64,000 bases of DNA from Syngnathus acus (taxonomy: Eukaryota > Chordata > Actinopteri > Syngnathiformes > Syngnathidae). The notes beneath the pieces are model-generated. The model was not told the DNA's origin. It made no database searches and saw only the letters and a list, made by a program, of their open reading frames with translations. Shown piece after piece: positions 22,247 through 39,524 of the stretch (position 1 is the first letter of the stretch; the number at the start of each line of letters is the position of its first letter). The stretch covers positions 744,001 to 808,000 of the forward strand of contig NC_051100.1 of the NCBI RefSeq assembly GCF_901709675.1, in the 5' to 3' direction. The position numbers and the translations under genes are program-made.

Positions 22247-25025
22247 ATGGATTTGGTGGATATTTGCAAAGTTCCCCCTGCCACAAATAAGAAGCATAGA
22301 GTGTGGCACAAACGGCTCCGCCGAAGGAAACGTGAAGCTCAGCTCCCAGCTATGCAACGTGAAGCTAAAAAGGGACCAAAGCTACCAGAGGAACGCAAGC
22401 AAAGCACAGAGTGGCCTTCGTTGAAGAAGTCCCACCTGGAGGCACAACAAAGTGACCGCTGGACAAGCCACAGTAGGCCTATAGATGCACTCAAGTTTAC
22501 ATGCAGTCAATGTAAGGACAATCTGGAATATATTCCCAAAGACTTGATGAGCCACTTTGAGGAAAAGCACAGAGGGAGCTCACCTGTTTTTTCTTGTCAT
22601 TTGTGTTCTTTTGCGGCACACGACTTCTCCTACCTTGGAGTTCATCTGTTGAGCCACAAGGAGACGTTTTCTAGTTGCAGCGTATGTAACGACGACGTGA
22701 TACGCACATGGTCTGAACTGAGTGCGCACCTCACACTGCGTCACTGCCAAAATGGCAAATATTCATGCGAAAAGTGTCCGAGATTCTCCACTGGCGACGT
22801 GACTGTCTTTTTAGAGCATTTGTGTGTCCATCATCTTGGCCTCCAAAGAGCAAATGAGATTGCTTCCATAACAGCAAATCAAGCTTTATCTTGTCCCCAC
22901 TGCGCCTATGAAACCTCACACAAGTGGGTGCTTGCAAAGCACATCAATGCAAACCATAGTTGTCCGAAAAAGAAGGAAATCCGGTCCATGGCAAGGAAAT
23001 CAAACAACAGTCAAATGAAGCCGAGGTTAACGAGGAGCACGGTGAGGGACATGTGCTGGTTGACAGAGGACTGCCTTTCTCTGCCAGGTCCAGACTTCCT
23101 GGATAAATACTGTCATTTATCTGATCCCCAAACGACATTAGAGACGACCCAGCAGTTTCTAATGAAATCTGTGGCGGGGGGAAAGGGTGACCAGAAATGG
23201 ACCAAGGCTCTCAAGTCGGTTCTGTCTAACGTCCCTCAAGACATCAACGTCCATCCCAAGTCCAACAACGGCGTGGTGGCGAATTCCGAGGATCTGGCTG
23301 TCCTCACGGTCCAAAACAAGATAACGTTGGCTCCGAACGGTGCTACCTATGCTAAGAGACTGAAGACGGAAAAAGAAAGCGTGACCCCTGAAAGCCCTGC
23401 CGCTGAGGATCATTTTGACATTGGCCACAAGGGAGGTCAAGTCATTTTCAACGACGACTTACGTTGCCTTGAAAATGAAACGAAACAAAGTAAAAATCCA
23501 TTCGGTTCCACCCGCAATGAACCGCCTGGGTGTGTCCGGATTCTAGAAAATGGAGAGAACCAGGAGACTAACTCGAATAACGGGGGGAAAGTAATAAGGC
23601 CTGAAGATGCGCAACTCACTTTGGATGGAATCAATATTTCTGCTCAGCCCAAGGGCACAAACGAGAGCCAAGAACAGAAAGCTACATCTAAAGACAAAGC
23701 GAAAAATCCAACTCTGAGGAGAAGACGGAAAAGAAAGTCCAGATCCAAAAAGGCAAAGAAAGCAACCTCCGAATTCGCCCTAAAGATTGTGTTAAAGAAA
23801 AATCCCGTCAAGGAGAAGCAGTGGGTGTCACAAAACCCTTTACTTGAAAGAAACGGGCTTCGGGTGGAGGAACTAGCAAATCCTGACTCGGCGTTCCAGG
23901 TCCGTGTCAGTGATCAGCCTGACCCCGGAGAAGCCATTCCATCAGCACATGCACCAGCAAAGGCTGAACATCCTCCACATTGTTCTGCAAAGCCATCTGA
24001 GCCTAGAAATGCACTCCAGCCCGCAGCGTTTGAAGACTTGCCATCTGAAAGAGAACGCCATGATGCAAATCAATCCCCAAACAACTTTTCCACACTTGTT
24101 GACAAAAGCGTCCCGTCAAAGACTGCGGTCAAAGCGTGCCCCGAGAACTCCCGGTTGCCCTCCTCCGGTGCTTTCCCAGAGTCGGCTGTTGATGGAGCCA
24201 CTCGAAGCGGCGGCGGCGGCGGCGGCAGCGGCGGCGGCAGCAGCAGCACCATCACCACCAGCAGCAGCAGCACCACCACCAGCAGCAGCCACAGCAAGTG
24301 GCCCCCGCTTTCCCAACCTGCTACGACATCACATGGTAAGACTGCAAATGATTGGCTTGACATTGTTGCACATATATTTGTAAATGCGTGTCAAATTGAA
24401 TTTGACAGATGTGATCAACTCAGGAGGAGCTAAGCCTGCAGCATCGACGGAACACACTGACCACTGTGTTGCGCTGCCTTCAGACTTCAAAGCATTGGAT
24501 GATTCCTGGGCAGCTTTTGTAGGCCACTGGCAGCCTGCTCCCAAAAGCCTGCAAAGAACCCTGAAGTTGATAGCCATGAATCCCTCGCAGCCCATAAGGC
24601 GTCCGGTGAGGGACCAGCCCGTTGTGGTACTCAATCACCCGGATGCAGACATCCCAGAGGTGGCCAGGATCATGAACGTGGTCAGCCGTTACAGAGGAGA
24701 TGTGCACAAGGTGGTCCTGTCGCAAAGGACTCTCCACGCGCTCTCAGCCCTGACCGACGGGACAAAGCGTTATCGGGACACCGAGAGCCGACCGCTGTGG
24801 CGTGGGGAGAACTCGGTCAAGGAAAGGTTTGTTTTGAAGCTTAGGCTGCGCAGACTGAGCAGGAAAAGATACCAGGTGGTCGGTGGGCTTTCGCCCAAAA
24901 GGAAGACGGCGGAGAAATTCACTTGCTGGTTTTGCGGCAGAGTCTTTGACAAGCAGGAGGTGTGGATGCTCCACCGAAAGAGGCACCTGATGGACTGGAA
25001 AAAGCCAAACTGTGAACATGTTTGA
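22247..25025 (+). CDS. ZNF518A: ZNF518A, zinc finger protein 518A
   Basis: Two coding exons, 22247-24335 and 24409-25025, join in frame to 901 residues; human ZNF518A is longer (about 1483) with one coding exon. The ATG at 22247 lies 14 bases into the exon in a good context (gaccATGg). The N-terminal zinc-finger block matches the family closely: CSQCKDNLEYIPKD (from 86), FSCHLCSFAAHDFSYL (116), SSCSVCNDDVIRTW (142), YSCEKCPRFSTGDV (172) and LSCPHCAYETSHKW (214). A long poorly conserved, Lys/Ser-rich middle follows, including a basic patch RRRRKRKSRSKKAKK. The C-terminus has the family motif QPVVVLNHPDAD and a last C2H2 finger CWFCGRVF...HRKRH near 868-889. It is a nuclear protein, probably DNA- or chromatin-binding. 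The 73-bp intron follows a Gly/Ser repeat. Paralogue ZNF518B is the main alternative, but the BLNK/CCNJ neighbourhood supports A. Confidence 0.92.
24208..24294 (+). repeat. GGC/AGC trinucleotide repeat coding for Gly and Ser in ZNF518A
   Basis: Tandem ggc, then agc, acc and agc codons encode a run of glycines followed by Ser/Thr stretches in the linker of ZNF518A. It ends about 40 bp before the intron donor at 24336. Confidence 0.85.
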
Positions 25026-25773
25026 ATACACTGGAAAAGAAACAAAATGGAAGATAGATGACTGCAATCATGTGACAATCACCTTAATTACAAGTCTTAA
25101 TGAAATAGGATTGCACAAGCTCAGGGTAACATTAGCTAGCGGAATCTTGGAGTAGCACCTTCATGAAGGGCTTTGTTTGGTTCTTAAAAAGTAGCCTTTG
25201 TCTACGCATATGCTTTATTTAAATACACTGTCACATTTGACAAAACACTGTATTGCCACAGTCGGAGTAGGATGTAACATATTTATGTTTTTCAAATGGG
25301 ATGGATGTTGGTTCGTCAAATCTACCAAAAACTGAAGAAGAAGACAAAAAAACAATAAGCTGTTTTATTCAACATGTATTTATAAACTTTATTTTTGGGC
25401 CCATGAAATAATTCCTGTAAATGGTCTGTAAATTCCAAATATGGTTCAAATCTCACCTTTTCTGTGACCGATATATTTTCATATCCTTATCGTGCTCCAT
25501 TTTTATACCCAAAGTTGTGTTTTATGATGTCAGCGAATAAGACTAGTTTTTTTTAAAAATCGGACATAGACTGATTGTATTGTTTTGTGTTTTGCTTGAC
25601 TTGAAATGATCATCTAGATTCTTTTTTTTAATTTTTAATTTTTTACTTGCACTATTAAAGGAGGATTTTGATTTCCCTTACCTCAGCGCAAGCAGACAAT
25701 CTCAATCGGTGTTCTCCTGTGGCAAAAGATTTCCAAAAGCAGACACGCGATCTCAGTATTGACAGCACAGGAA

Positions 25774-25820
<47 letters not shown>

Positions 25821-26190
25821 AATGTGTGTTTTTCATTCCAGGACCATCCCACTCTGACTCACTGAAAATAGCAAACCTTCACTTCAGACGAGGAGGTTTC
25901 TTTTTGTACATAGTGGAGCTCGTGGTACTGTAAGAATAAGATATTTTCCATCAAGTGCCTTAATTGGGTTTGTTATGCATGAGCATTATTTGTTGATCAG
26001 AGAACAAGTTCCAATCGTGTGTTCCTGGCATGAGAGTTATGTATTGCTTTTGCTTTATTTAAAGAAAAACACATGTAAATTGCTGTCTAAAAAAAAAAGA
26101 AAGTCCTGCCTCTGCCAGAGCTACACTGTCTTCATTTGAATAATGCGTGAGCATTGCAAAGCATCTCAATAAACATGTTGAAAGTCCTCG
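25026..26190 (+). other. ZNF518A: ZNF518A 3' UTR with poly(A) signal and (TG)n tract
   Basis: This follows the stop codon. It contains a (TG)n microsatellite at 25777-25819, an ATTAAA at 25654-25659 and an AATAAA at 26168-26173. The last signal lies only 45 bp from the BLNK stop codon on the opposite strand. Confidence 0.5.
26054..26059 (-). terminator. BLNK: Candidate BLNK poly(A) signal (AATAAA, minus strand)
   Basis: This is the first AATAAA on the minus strand after the BLNK stop codon (26218), about 160 bp downstream. It falls inside the ZNF518A 3' UTR. Confidence 0.4.
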
Positions 26191-26217
26191 GAGTCTGCTC
26201 GTTTCATTTCATGCGCA

Positions 26218-31156
<4,939 letters not shown>

Positions 31157-31286
31157 GTTGTCTTTAGAAGGCTCCTTGGTTTATGTCACAAGTACTGTCC
31201 TGGTAGTGTAATTAAGTCACGCCAAGAGGTTTAAATTCAGTCTAGTTGGCTAAAAAAATAGTATCACTTCTCTTTTCTACTCCTTG

Positions 31287-34200
31287 TCACTCCCATAGCT
31301 CAAGCAACACACACAAATGTTGATTTTCAACAAACCTCTTGCTGATATCAGCAGGTGCATGTGCTGGGACCATCTTGTGTTGGTGGTCTAGGTTGTTATT
31401 GCTACTTCCTTCTTGACTTATTTTTGTCCTACTGCAATGAACACATGTGCAGATGCAACGTAAGGACATTGTATTCTTTACGCTCACTCTTCAATTGATA
31501 GTATAATAAGAATAATTGTGAAAAAAATATTTATAAATTGTTGACACATTTATAAAATGTTTCTTTATAATAATGTGTAAATGGTTAAAAAAGCATTTCC
31601 AGTTAAAATGCCAATAGGATAATCAGTTTATAATTGATTCCACACAACCAACTGGAAGAGATACGAGGAAGTATTTTAGATGTCATTTTGCTTGGAAACT
31701 TTTTGTAATTCATCAACATTGATTCACTCATATCCAGGCTGTTTTGAGTGGACGTTGTTACTTACGGTTGATGGAGCAAGCTGAACTTGCTCTTGATGCC
31801 ATCTGGCATGTTCTGTTCAAATGACAGAGATCGCTTGATAAGTAACAAATATTTTTCGACTGTAAAGACGATATTGCACTAGTCAGACTATTTCCAAACA
31901 GTGGATGGCAGTATTTCACTTCATCATTTTTGTGGACGTGTCTGCTTTCCTTGTAACTTGCTCCTTAAGCCAACATTTAGAGGTGCTTCTCCTTTTATTT
32001 TCATATTTGATTAGGCAGCACTTGCAGCGTGATAACGACATCAGTGAGCAAGCAGCATTGTAGGAGAAGGTGCCCCTGACTTACTTTTCTATTTGAAAAC
32101 CTCATATCAAGTGATGCAAGATTTATGAATCATTTTAGGACAAGACATGCAGAGCAAATCATCTGGAAAAACAATGACGCTGTTGTCACATGGTCTTTGC
32201 AGACCCATGAAACTTACCTCGAGCTTCATTTCAAGTACCACATTACTATGCATTCATTTTCTATTGTTTTCCTAGTCAGGGTCACGGCTGAGACGGACGG
32301 AGCTGCTAATCCAGCTGACTTTTGCTGAAAGGCAACCGGTCGCGCTCCGTCGTCAACCATGGAGACAAACAACCGTCGACCTATGTCTGAGAAATTTACA
32401 CTCGTCACAGGTGTTTTGAAAGGTGGCCGGAGCACCTCGAGAAATGCAAACGACACACAGAAAGGTGCAGAGGGAGATTGGAATCTTTTCAACTGTGAGG
32501 CAGACACGCTAAGCACCAGCACACCAAGGTACCGCGTGCTACCATCAACATGAAATAAAAAAATGACCACAAGGCAATCGTAAATGAAAGGAAAATGATT
32601 AGCATAAAATATGCAACAATACCAACTAAATTATGGATTCCCTTCTTCATTCATAATTCATTGCTCCAGGTCATTCTTTGCTCCAACTCCCTTGCTCTTC
32701 ATTGGGCTTTGTTTTAAATGTGCCCTCTGTGACAATAAAATGACATATAAAATAACACAATCAAAAAGTAAGATATTGATGTGCTCCACTTATTCATAGT
32801 TGTTTCATACAAAATAAGAGCAGTGATGTAAGAAAACCTACAATTGTCAAAATCGTTCCTGGGAGGCCCCTTACATGACCTTTGTTTGAATGTATAGGTA
32901 CGTAGCTCCAGGTAAGAGAAGGCAGCCAAAATAAGGGCGCAGTGAATGCCCTTTAAAGTACACTCTTATGATTGAATTATTTGCAAATCAGAGAGTGAGA
33001 TTGTTTAATATGAAAAGCTTTACCTCCTTCAGAGAAAATGAACCTTGACCTCACACTTCATCATCATGCGTCTGACAGTGGGGAAAAAGGTGTCTGTATA
33101 AATCAGATTTAGCCTTCTGACACAGAATAAAATATCAAATAATCCACCCCAGTGGATACTTGGGCACCGTCCCAATGTTGAATTATTTATAGGACTGTCT
33201 GTGCGTGTTCAAATGAGACACAAGTTCTCTGCGAGCTGCGGTCCCCCCCCCCCCCCCCCCCCTCTCTCTCTCCTTTGTATTGCACATTGGAAGCCTTGTG
33301 CGGAGCCACTTTCAAATCTTAATAACTCACCAGCTGTTCGAATGATGTCCTGGAATCCCTCAGCAGATCTTTCAAATGGGACTTCTCTTTTATATAATAC
33401 CACGAAAATATCATGAAACCACGGTCATCTCTGCTAACCTTTAACCAATTCCTATTTCCTCCAGTCTTGTGAGCTAGTTCTAATTTGGGAACTGCGCTGA
33501 TGGCTTATGTTGATTAAAAACAAGTTCCCCCAATCTCTTAGTTTTAACAGCATGTAATCATGAACCCATGAAAATGCATTTTTCTGGATCGTGTCACTGA
33601 CAACATAAATGACTGGAGCTCTTACGGCCTCTACCGTACCGTACATGCGTCAAAATGAGAAAGTGATACAACGAGTTCCAGCACACAATGAAAATAGTGA
33701 ACCAAATGTAGAACATGTCATTTTGAGAAGGGTCTCTCACATCTTAACAATTGCGCTTAGTGATGTTAAGAATCAAATTGCTACGTGAGCACCGGAAAGC
33801 TCTCGTGCAGTTATTTGTGAGGCTGCTGACTAACAAAACAGCTTCAACTGGCAATTGGCAATCCAACTAATAGCAATCACAACAAAAGAAGTACTCGCAC
33901 TCTGCCTGCCTGCCTGCCTGCCTGCCTGGCAGAGGTAAATTTCCAATCGCCTCATGTTAATGACTTTTAAAGTTATTAGAGCAGGGGAAAGCCACTAACA
34001 GGATGGCTGTGTGATCAGCCTCAGCATCACATGATGACTACACCTCGCTAATGATTTGAATGTAATAATAATCCTGTTTACAAGCTTAGTTTAACAACTT
34101 GCAATAACACAATCTAGATGATGGGATATTCATTTCTAGCTGAAGAATGCCTGTGATAATAAAAGCATCAGTCCATTAAATATTTGATGAGATATAAAGT

Positions 34201-36606
34201 TTAATGCTGTATTTTGTTTGGACTGGAATGTCATTCCAGCAGGCACTAACACTTTGCACAATTCTGAGGTCTGCCTTTGAATCTTGGCTGTGGCTGTTCC
34301 TCCACATTGATATTCCAAAAATATATTAGTATACTGAAAGATCTCAATTGTTCTATTGAGACTGGATGGTCCATGTTCTCTGTGATTGGCTGGTGAGCCA
34401 TCCGTGCGCTAGCTAGCTAGCCTGCCTGCCTGCCTCTTGTCAAGTTGCCCGGGATACAGCTGTGACCCTAATAAGGACAAGCACCTAAGAAAATGAACGC
34501 GTGGACATTCCTGCACAGCAAACTGATGGCCGCGGTAACAACAACGGCTTGTTTCTTTTTGCATGCACAAACCAGCAAGACAAATGTTGAATTATGAAAC
34601 AAAATGCATTTCAAATTGCTAAAGGGGTTAGTGGTAAGTTATTGCCACCATTTTTCTATAGCTGTCATGGAAGGAATGGAGCCGGGCGACTAAATGCAGC
34701 TTGGACCAGCTTGGTTTCTTGGAGAACTCAAAAGACAGACCATAAGAAGCTCGACTAGGGATGAGAAGAACTGAACAAAAAGACAAGCTGAAGACAAGCT
34801 AAAGACAAGAACGACAGACGAGCCGAGAGACTAGAGACAAAGGACATCAACGATTCGACAGGAAGTGGAGTGAGGGGCAGACCGGACTTAAATACACTAT
34901 AGGTAACAAGAGGCAGGTGACTGATTACATTGATTGTGAGGCAACACAGGAGAGGAGGGGAGGGGCGACATTGGTAACCATGGTAACAGACATACTAAAG
35001 CAACCGGGGACGAATAGTGACAATAGCATTTATATGAATAGAGTATTTGCTAGAAATGATATTCTATTGAATCCTGATATTTATTTGGAAAATCATTCTG
35101 GTCAGCTTTCTCACTATACATTTTTGTGCTTGACCAAATGCAATGTGTTTTTGTTGTTGTTCCAATTACAACAGCTGACTGATGGCTCATATCTCAAAAC
35201 ATTTGCAGATCTCAATTTACCACTGGATTTCGAATATTACGGACGACACTGTGAAATGCATAAATGAACTCGGTCGGGGCTGCGCCGATGATTGTGCTCA
35301 GTAGAAACAAAGGAGACTCATTACTTTTTGGTAGGAAAGTGGAAGCAGAAGTGAACAATAATGGCCACTGATTACATCCTCCAGTCAAAAGGGAGAAGTG
35401 ATTCAACGGAACTGTTTTACACATTTCATGTTGCATATAGCACAAAGGCCGTATTTGCAGTGCATTTAAATTGACATACTTACTGTATGTAGTTATGAAA
35501 AGAAAAGTGCCGAATGCTGTGCTGAATGTATGCAGCCTACCAAATTGCCTGTTAATCATTTTCGACAGCCTCTTTCTATGTAATCCTATTGCTTGCAAGG
35601 ATTTGTCCATTTGCTAGTCATTAGAATGACAAACTGCACGGCCGCAAGCCAGATACGACCCTCAGAAGATTAAAACGTGAACAAATAATGCATCTGTTAC
35701 ATTCCAGTTGAAAACAAACAAGGAAAAATAAGAACCCAAATGGGAGCGGCAGTACTCGTACTCACCAGGATTCTCTGTCCACTTATTCTCAGTTTGTTGA
35801 CACTTGCAGCACAGTCTTGCATATTGTTCTAGTGGAAATAAACGTACAGAATAGTAGATTCAATTTGTGCAACACTTTGAGATTTCTGAAATGAAAAAAG
35901 TTCACATGAAAGCACAGACGGTCGAATAGTTCTGAACGTGGATATTTTGTTTGACAAAGCAAACGACCTCTCTAAAGGATGCCTTCTTTTTGAAAGTAAT
36001 AAAGAGAGCCTGATTTAAAAAGGTCAACGTGCCTTGTTGGTATCCATCAGCACATACCTTCAGATCGTTGTTCTTATCACTCACCTTCCCCATAAATAAG
36101 GCCACTTGGCCTCGCACGGCTCTCAGGATGCAGGCAAGTTCATTCCAGTCACAGCAGGGACACTCTGACTTGACGCGAGTGTGTGTGCGTGCCCCTGAAA
36201 GTACAGTAATGGGCTGACCTGTCACATCCTGCAGCTCCAGCTTTTGGCTTCAGCACAGAGAAGTGCGCAGTGGGAGGTCACTTCATTATTAGTCTCCCAC
36301 ATCTTGAACTAATGCAGCCATATATGGTCAAAAACATAGACGGACTGAGATTCAAGCAATGCGTCGAAGCTTGGAAGCAATGAGTCGTTCTGTATTTCAA
36401 GTCCTTACAAGTGACAAATGGAAGCATAAATAATCCAATGATCAAATATAATACCTTTTAGTTGACCTAGATCCTCCTACTTGAGTTTTCTTTTTGTTTT
36501 GGATGTTCGAAATAAATCAAGTTTGAAGTCCGAATGCTGGTCTGTGGTTGCCTGATTGCTGCGAGGATATCCAATTCCAGATCGTCGTCAGAACCCGAAT
36601 CTGTGG
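31287..36606 (-). CDS. Unrecognised multi-exon gene between BLNK and DNTT (partial, 5' end not found)
   Basis: Five minus-strand segments have good splice sites, stay open and agree in phase: 36600(or 36606)-36481, 36194-36085, 35828-35766, 31812-31766 and 31428-31287 (stop at 31289-31287). Joined they give about 160 residues: an acidic start (DSGSDDDLELDILAAIRQ), a Cys-containing helix-like part (SECPCCDWNELACILRAVRG, then QVALFMGK), DCAASVNKLRISGQRIL, MPDGIKSKFSLLHQ and a hydrophilic end (HKMVPAHAPADISKR). Each junction offers only one workable phase, which is strong evidence for a real gene. Other exons could lie in the 3.95-kb intron or upstream towards DNTT; no start codon was identified. 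The stop codon is only 131 bp upstream of the BLNK ATG on the same strand. Heptad-like spacing suggests a coiled coil. I do not recognise the family and propose no function. The terminal exon could instead splice at 31331. Confidence 0.55.
32265..32345 (+). repeat. Tail fragment of the dispersed tRNA-like repeat
   Basis: The sequence 'tagtcagggtcacggctgag..ggagctgctaatccagctgacttttgctgaaaggcaaccggtcg' matches the widespread fish repeat tail. It also accounts for the long minus-strand open frame at this position. It lies in the large intron of the unrecognised gene. Confidence 0.5.
33242..33273 (+). repeat. Poly-C / (TC)n simple repeat
   Basis: A run of about 20 C followed by TC repeats. It is low complexity and gives rise to proline/glycine-rich open frames that are not genes. 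Confidence 0.85.
33902..33930 (+). repeat. (CTGC)n microsatellite
   Basis: About seven CTGC units in the large intron of the unrecognised minus-strand gene. Confidence 0.85.
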
Positions 36607-36714
36607 CTTAAAAAAAGCATACAAATTTCATGACTCCAACAATGTAGTGTCAATCCAGATGGGTCTATAGAGGACCACATTGTATTTGATTGTTTATTTT
36701 ATGTTTGACTTTTT

Positions 36715-36990
36715 CGACGGGCCCCAGGCATCCTGGGGGCACCAGCCAAGCCCCCTCCAGATACTCCTACTTCCTCGCACATTCCCCAAACATGCTTCTT
36801 AGCTTAATTGAAGACTCTCAATTGCCCTTAGCTAGGAATAGTTGTTAGGATGACAACCAGTCCATGGTGTTCTTGCTTGAATTCAGATGGGTTAGGCTGG
36901 GTTAGATTCAAGATTCAAGAGTTTGGTTAGGCCTTCGTTTAGCCGTGAGCCTGACAAGGTTATAGAAAAGCCATGAATGGATGGACGTGC
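36715..36990 (+). repeat. Dispersed tRNA-like repeat, middle and tail
   Basis: The segments 'cctcgcacattccccaaacatgcttcttagcttaattgaagactctcaattgccc' and, at the end, 'ggttatagaaaagccatgaatggatgg' are typical of the same teleost repeat. This is the most complete copy in the window. Confidence 0.6.
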
Positions 36991-37369
36991 ACTCGTCACT
37001 TGCTGTTCCGGTTGCAGCAATTGGAGACATTGCTACAGGGAGTGAAGTCATTTCTCCTAGTCATATTAAAAATGTCCTCATTTGGACAGGAGGCCAAGCA
37101 CCTTCATACCCTGCTGAGTAATTGAGGGGATGGGCTAAACTGTCAAATGAGTCAACTCTGCTCTATGACACCCATTAACCCAAGGCAGCTAAGTGAAAGC
37201 ACTCTGATCAATTCTGTCAAGCGAGCTGGAGCAAAGTGAAGACACATTTATTCGATGCACTGTTGAGTTTTCCTTCTCGATTCAAAGATGTCGATAATTG
37301 CATCACCGTCATATAACAGTGAAGCATTTCCTTCATGGTCATCCTTCCTAATGTTGCTCTGCTTGGGCT

Positions 37370-37372
<3 letters not shown>

Positions 37373-37434
<62 letters not shown>
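37373..37434 (+). repeat. (TG)n microsatellite
   Basis: About 31 uninterrupted TG units, 540 bp upstream of the DNTT start codon. Confidence 0.95.
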
Positions 37435-37439
<5 letters not shown>

Positions 37440-37977
37440 CTCGGGGATGAAAGACTCTCATTTTTAGACAGTAAACTAATTAAAGTGGTGCAGCAGATGG
37501 TGCTGACTTGCTCTGGACATAATGTGTGAGCAAGTGGCAAAATCAACTGGACATGGCAGGACAGCTGGGTGAGGTGATCACAATTCAGGCCTTTCCCTGG
37601 AGGAGAGATGCTCCACTCATTCCGGGAGAGGAAAACTTTCCAGTGTGTTTGTTGGGCGCCAAGCTATTGCGCACACTTCCTCTTAAAAGTTTTTGCTGGA
37701 GAATCGACTTTGTATTTGGCAAACAAAGCCATGCCAAATTTGTTGGAAAAACAAAACAAAACAAAACAAAACAAAACAAAACACCCACCCAACATTGCAG
37801 CTGCGACTATTTGGTAAACACCAAATTCAACTCCAACACCTGGTGCCAGAAACGTATGCCAACAACCGTTACACTGTTAGGAAAAAAAAAAAAAAAATGA
37901 AACACTTGCCTATTTTTTTCCTTGATAGAAGTTATAAGAACAAACGCTGAAGAAACACTCCGCTCATTCCAGAAAAG

Positions 37978-38664
37978 ATGTTCCACGCTGCCATCGGGCC
38001 TTGCGTTAGGAAGCGCTCGAAACCGGCCAGCGTCGGTGGCCCAAAGCACTCGGTCAAGTTTAAGGAGGTCAGATTGTACCTAGTGGAGAGGAAAATGGGA
38101 TCCAGCAGAAGAAGCTTCCTCACCCAACTGGCCAGATCAAAAGGCTTTATTGTGGATGACCACCTCAGGTTAGTTAGGAAAAAAAGTGACTCCTTTTATG
38201 TATATATTGTTCAAAACGTTTTATTTACACTTACATAACTGTGCTTTTGGATTTCAGAGTATGAGAATACTCTGGAATTTTGGTGTTGTTTCAGGCCGTG
38301 ACATTTGTGTGCCACCTGTGGATGTGACAGGCCTTGTTTCATTTCTCTCACTAGTTGAAAGTATTCAACTCCAAAGTGTCCACATATTCTTTTGTATGTT
38401 TAAAAACAAAAACATTTCAAAACAAAAACTTCCTGCAAGGGTGATGTCATTCATGCAGCACATTCATACCAATTGACCTCTAGATCACAGTGCTAGGCAA
38501 ACAAAAATGTACGATTTGTGCTCGTGTAATGACTTTGTGTCTTTGAGTGTTAGCCTGCACTATTTCTCTTTTTCTCAAGTAAAAAATACAAAAGTTATTC
38601 ATTTTCTTTAGTGTACCTTGTAATGAATGCAGGGTCCTCATGAGTGTTGTTTAATCATATGTGC

Positions 38665-38715
<51 letters not shown>

Positions 38716-39483
38716 CCAGCAGCGTGACAGCTTGGCCATGGCAGCATTCCCAGAAACACAGCTTGAACGCTGCTTCGGTTACACTCGGCTTGATACAATA
38801 GTTTGAAAGCAACGGCAGGAAATAGAGCGTGCCCGCCTCAAACCGACGTTCATTCCGTAAGCCAACAAAAGTGGTAGCAGCTGCGGTTTGATAGCAAGAG
38901 CGCAGGTTTTAGCCAAGTTGAAAGCACACCGCCCTCAACATATGGCTGGATGTCATGCGTGTGGGCACATTGTAAGAAGCCAGGAAAGGGAATGGAACCC
39001 TGGTTCATTTTGAAAATTCACCACATTTAAACTGCACAAATACATCATTTATGCAATTGAATCTTCAAAAGCTTACGTCAGTGGCGCATGTCATGGCTTC
39101 ATTTTTAGCGCAGGGTGAATGCGTCCAACCTTGACTTGTCCTGTATCTTTGGAACACATTGGAACAAAGCATTGAAGTCGTTCATCTTCATTTACAGCGA
39201 CGAGATCACTCACGTGGTGTCTGAAGACAGCAGGGCATCATCGCTGTGGGCGTGGCTAAAGGGCTGCGGCCTGACCAATCTTTCCAAGATGCAAGTGCTG
39301 CACATCAGCTGGTTCACTGACAGCATGAGAGTGGGGAGTCCTGCTGCTGTGGAGAACAGACACCTCATTCAGGTTTGCTTCAAACACTTGGCCCTAGTTT
39401 ATGCAAACAGAATTGAGACAATAGATGGCAATGTATGAAGCAGACCACTGAAGTGAAGTTGCCACTTGGAGACCAGCGGCCCA

Positions 39484-39524
<41 letters not shown>

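Larger units (their letters stand above)
36607..37977. other. DNTT upstream region
   Basis: Besides the repeat at 36715-36990 it holds a (GT)n tract (37373-37434) and an (AAAAC)n tract (37747-37783). The first exon of the unrecognised minus-strand gene and the DNTT promoter should both lie here or nearby, but neither could be pinned down. Confidence 0.4.

Noticed and set aside
22247-24433. ZNF518A as a single exon ending at 24433
   Set aside because: The conserved family C-terminus and last zinc finger lie in frame after a 73-bp GT-AG intron, so the spliced form is preferred; the unspliced form is kept as a possible isoform.
32226-32570. 114-codon minus-strand open frame
   Set aside because: It overlaps a recognisable dispersed repeat tail (32265-32345), has no family match and does not fit the phases of the neighbouring exons.
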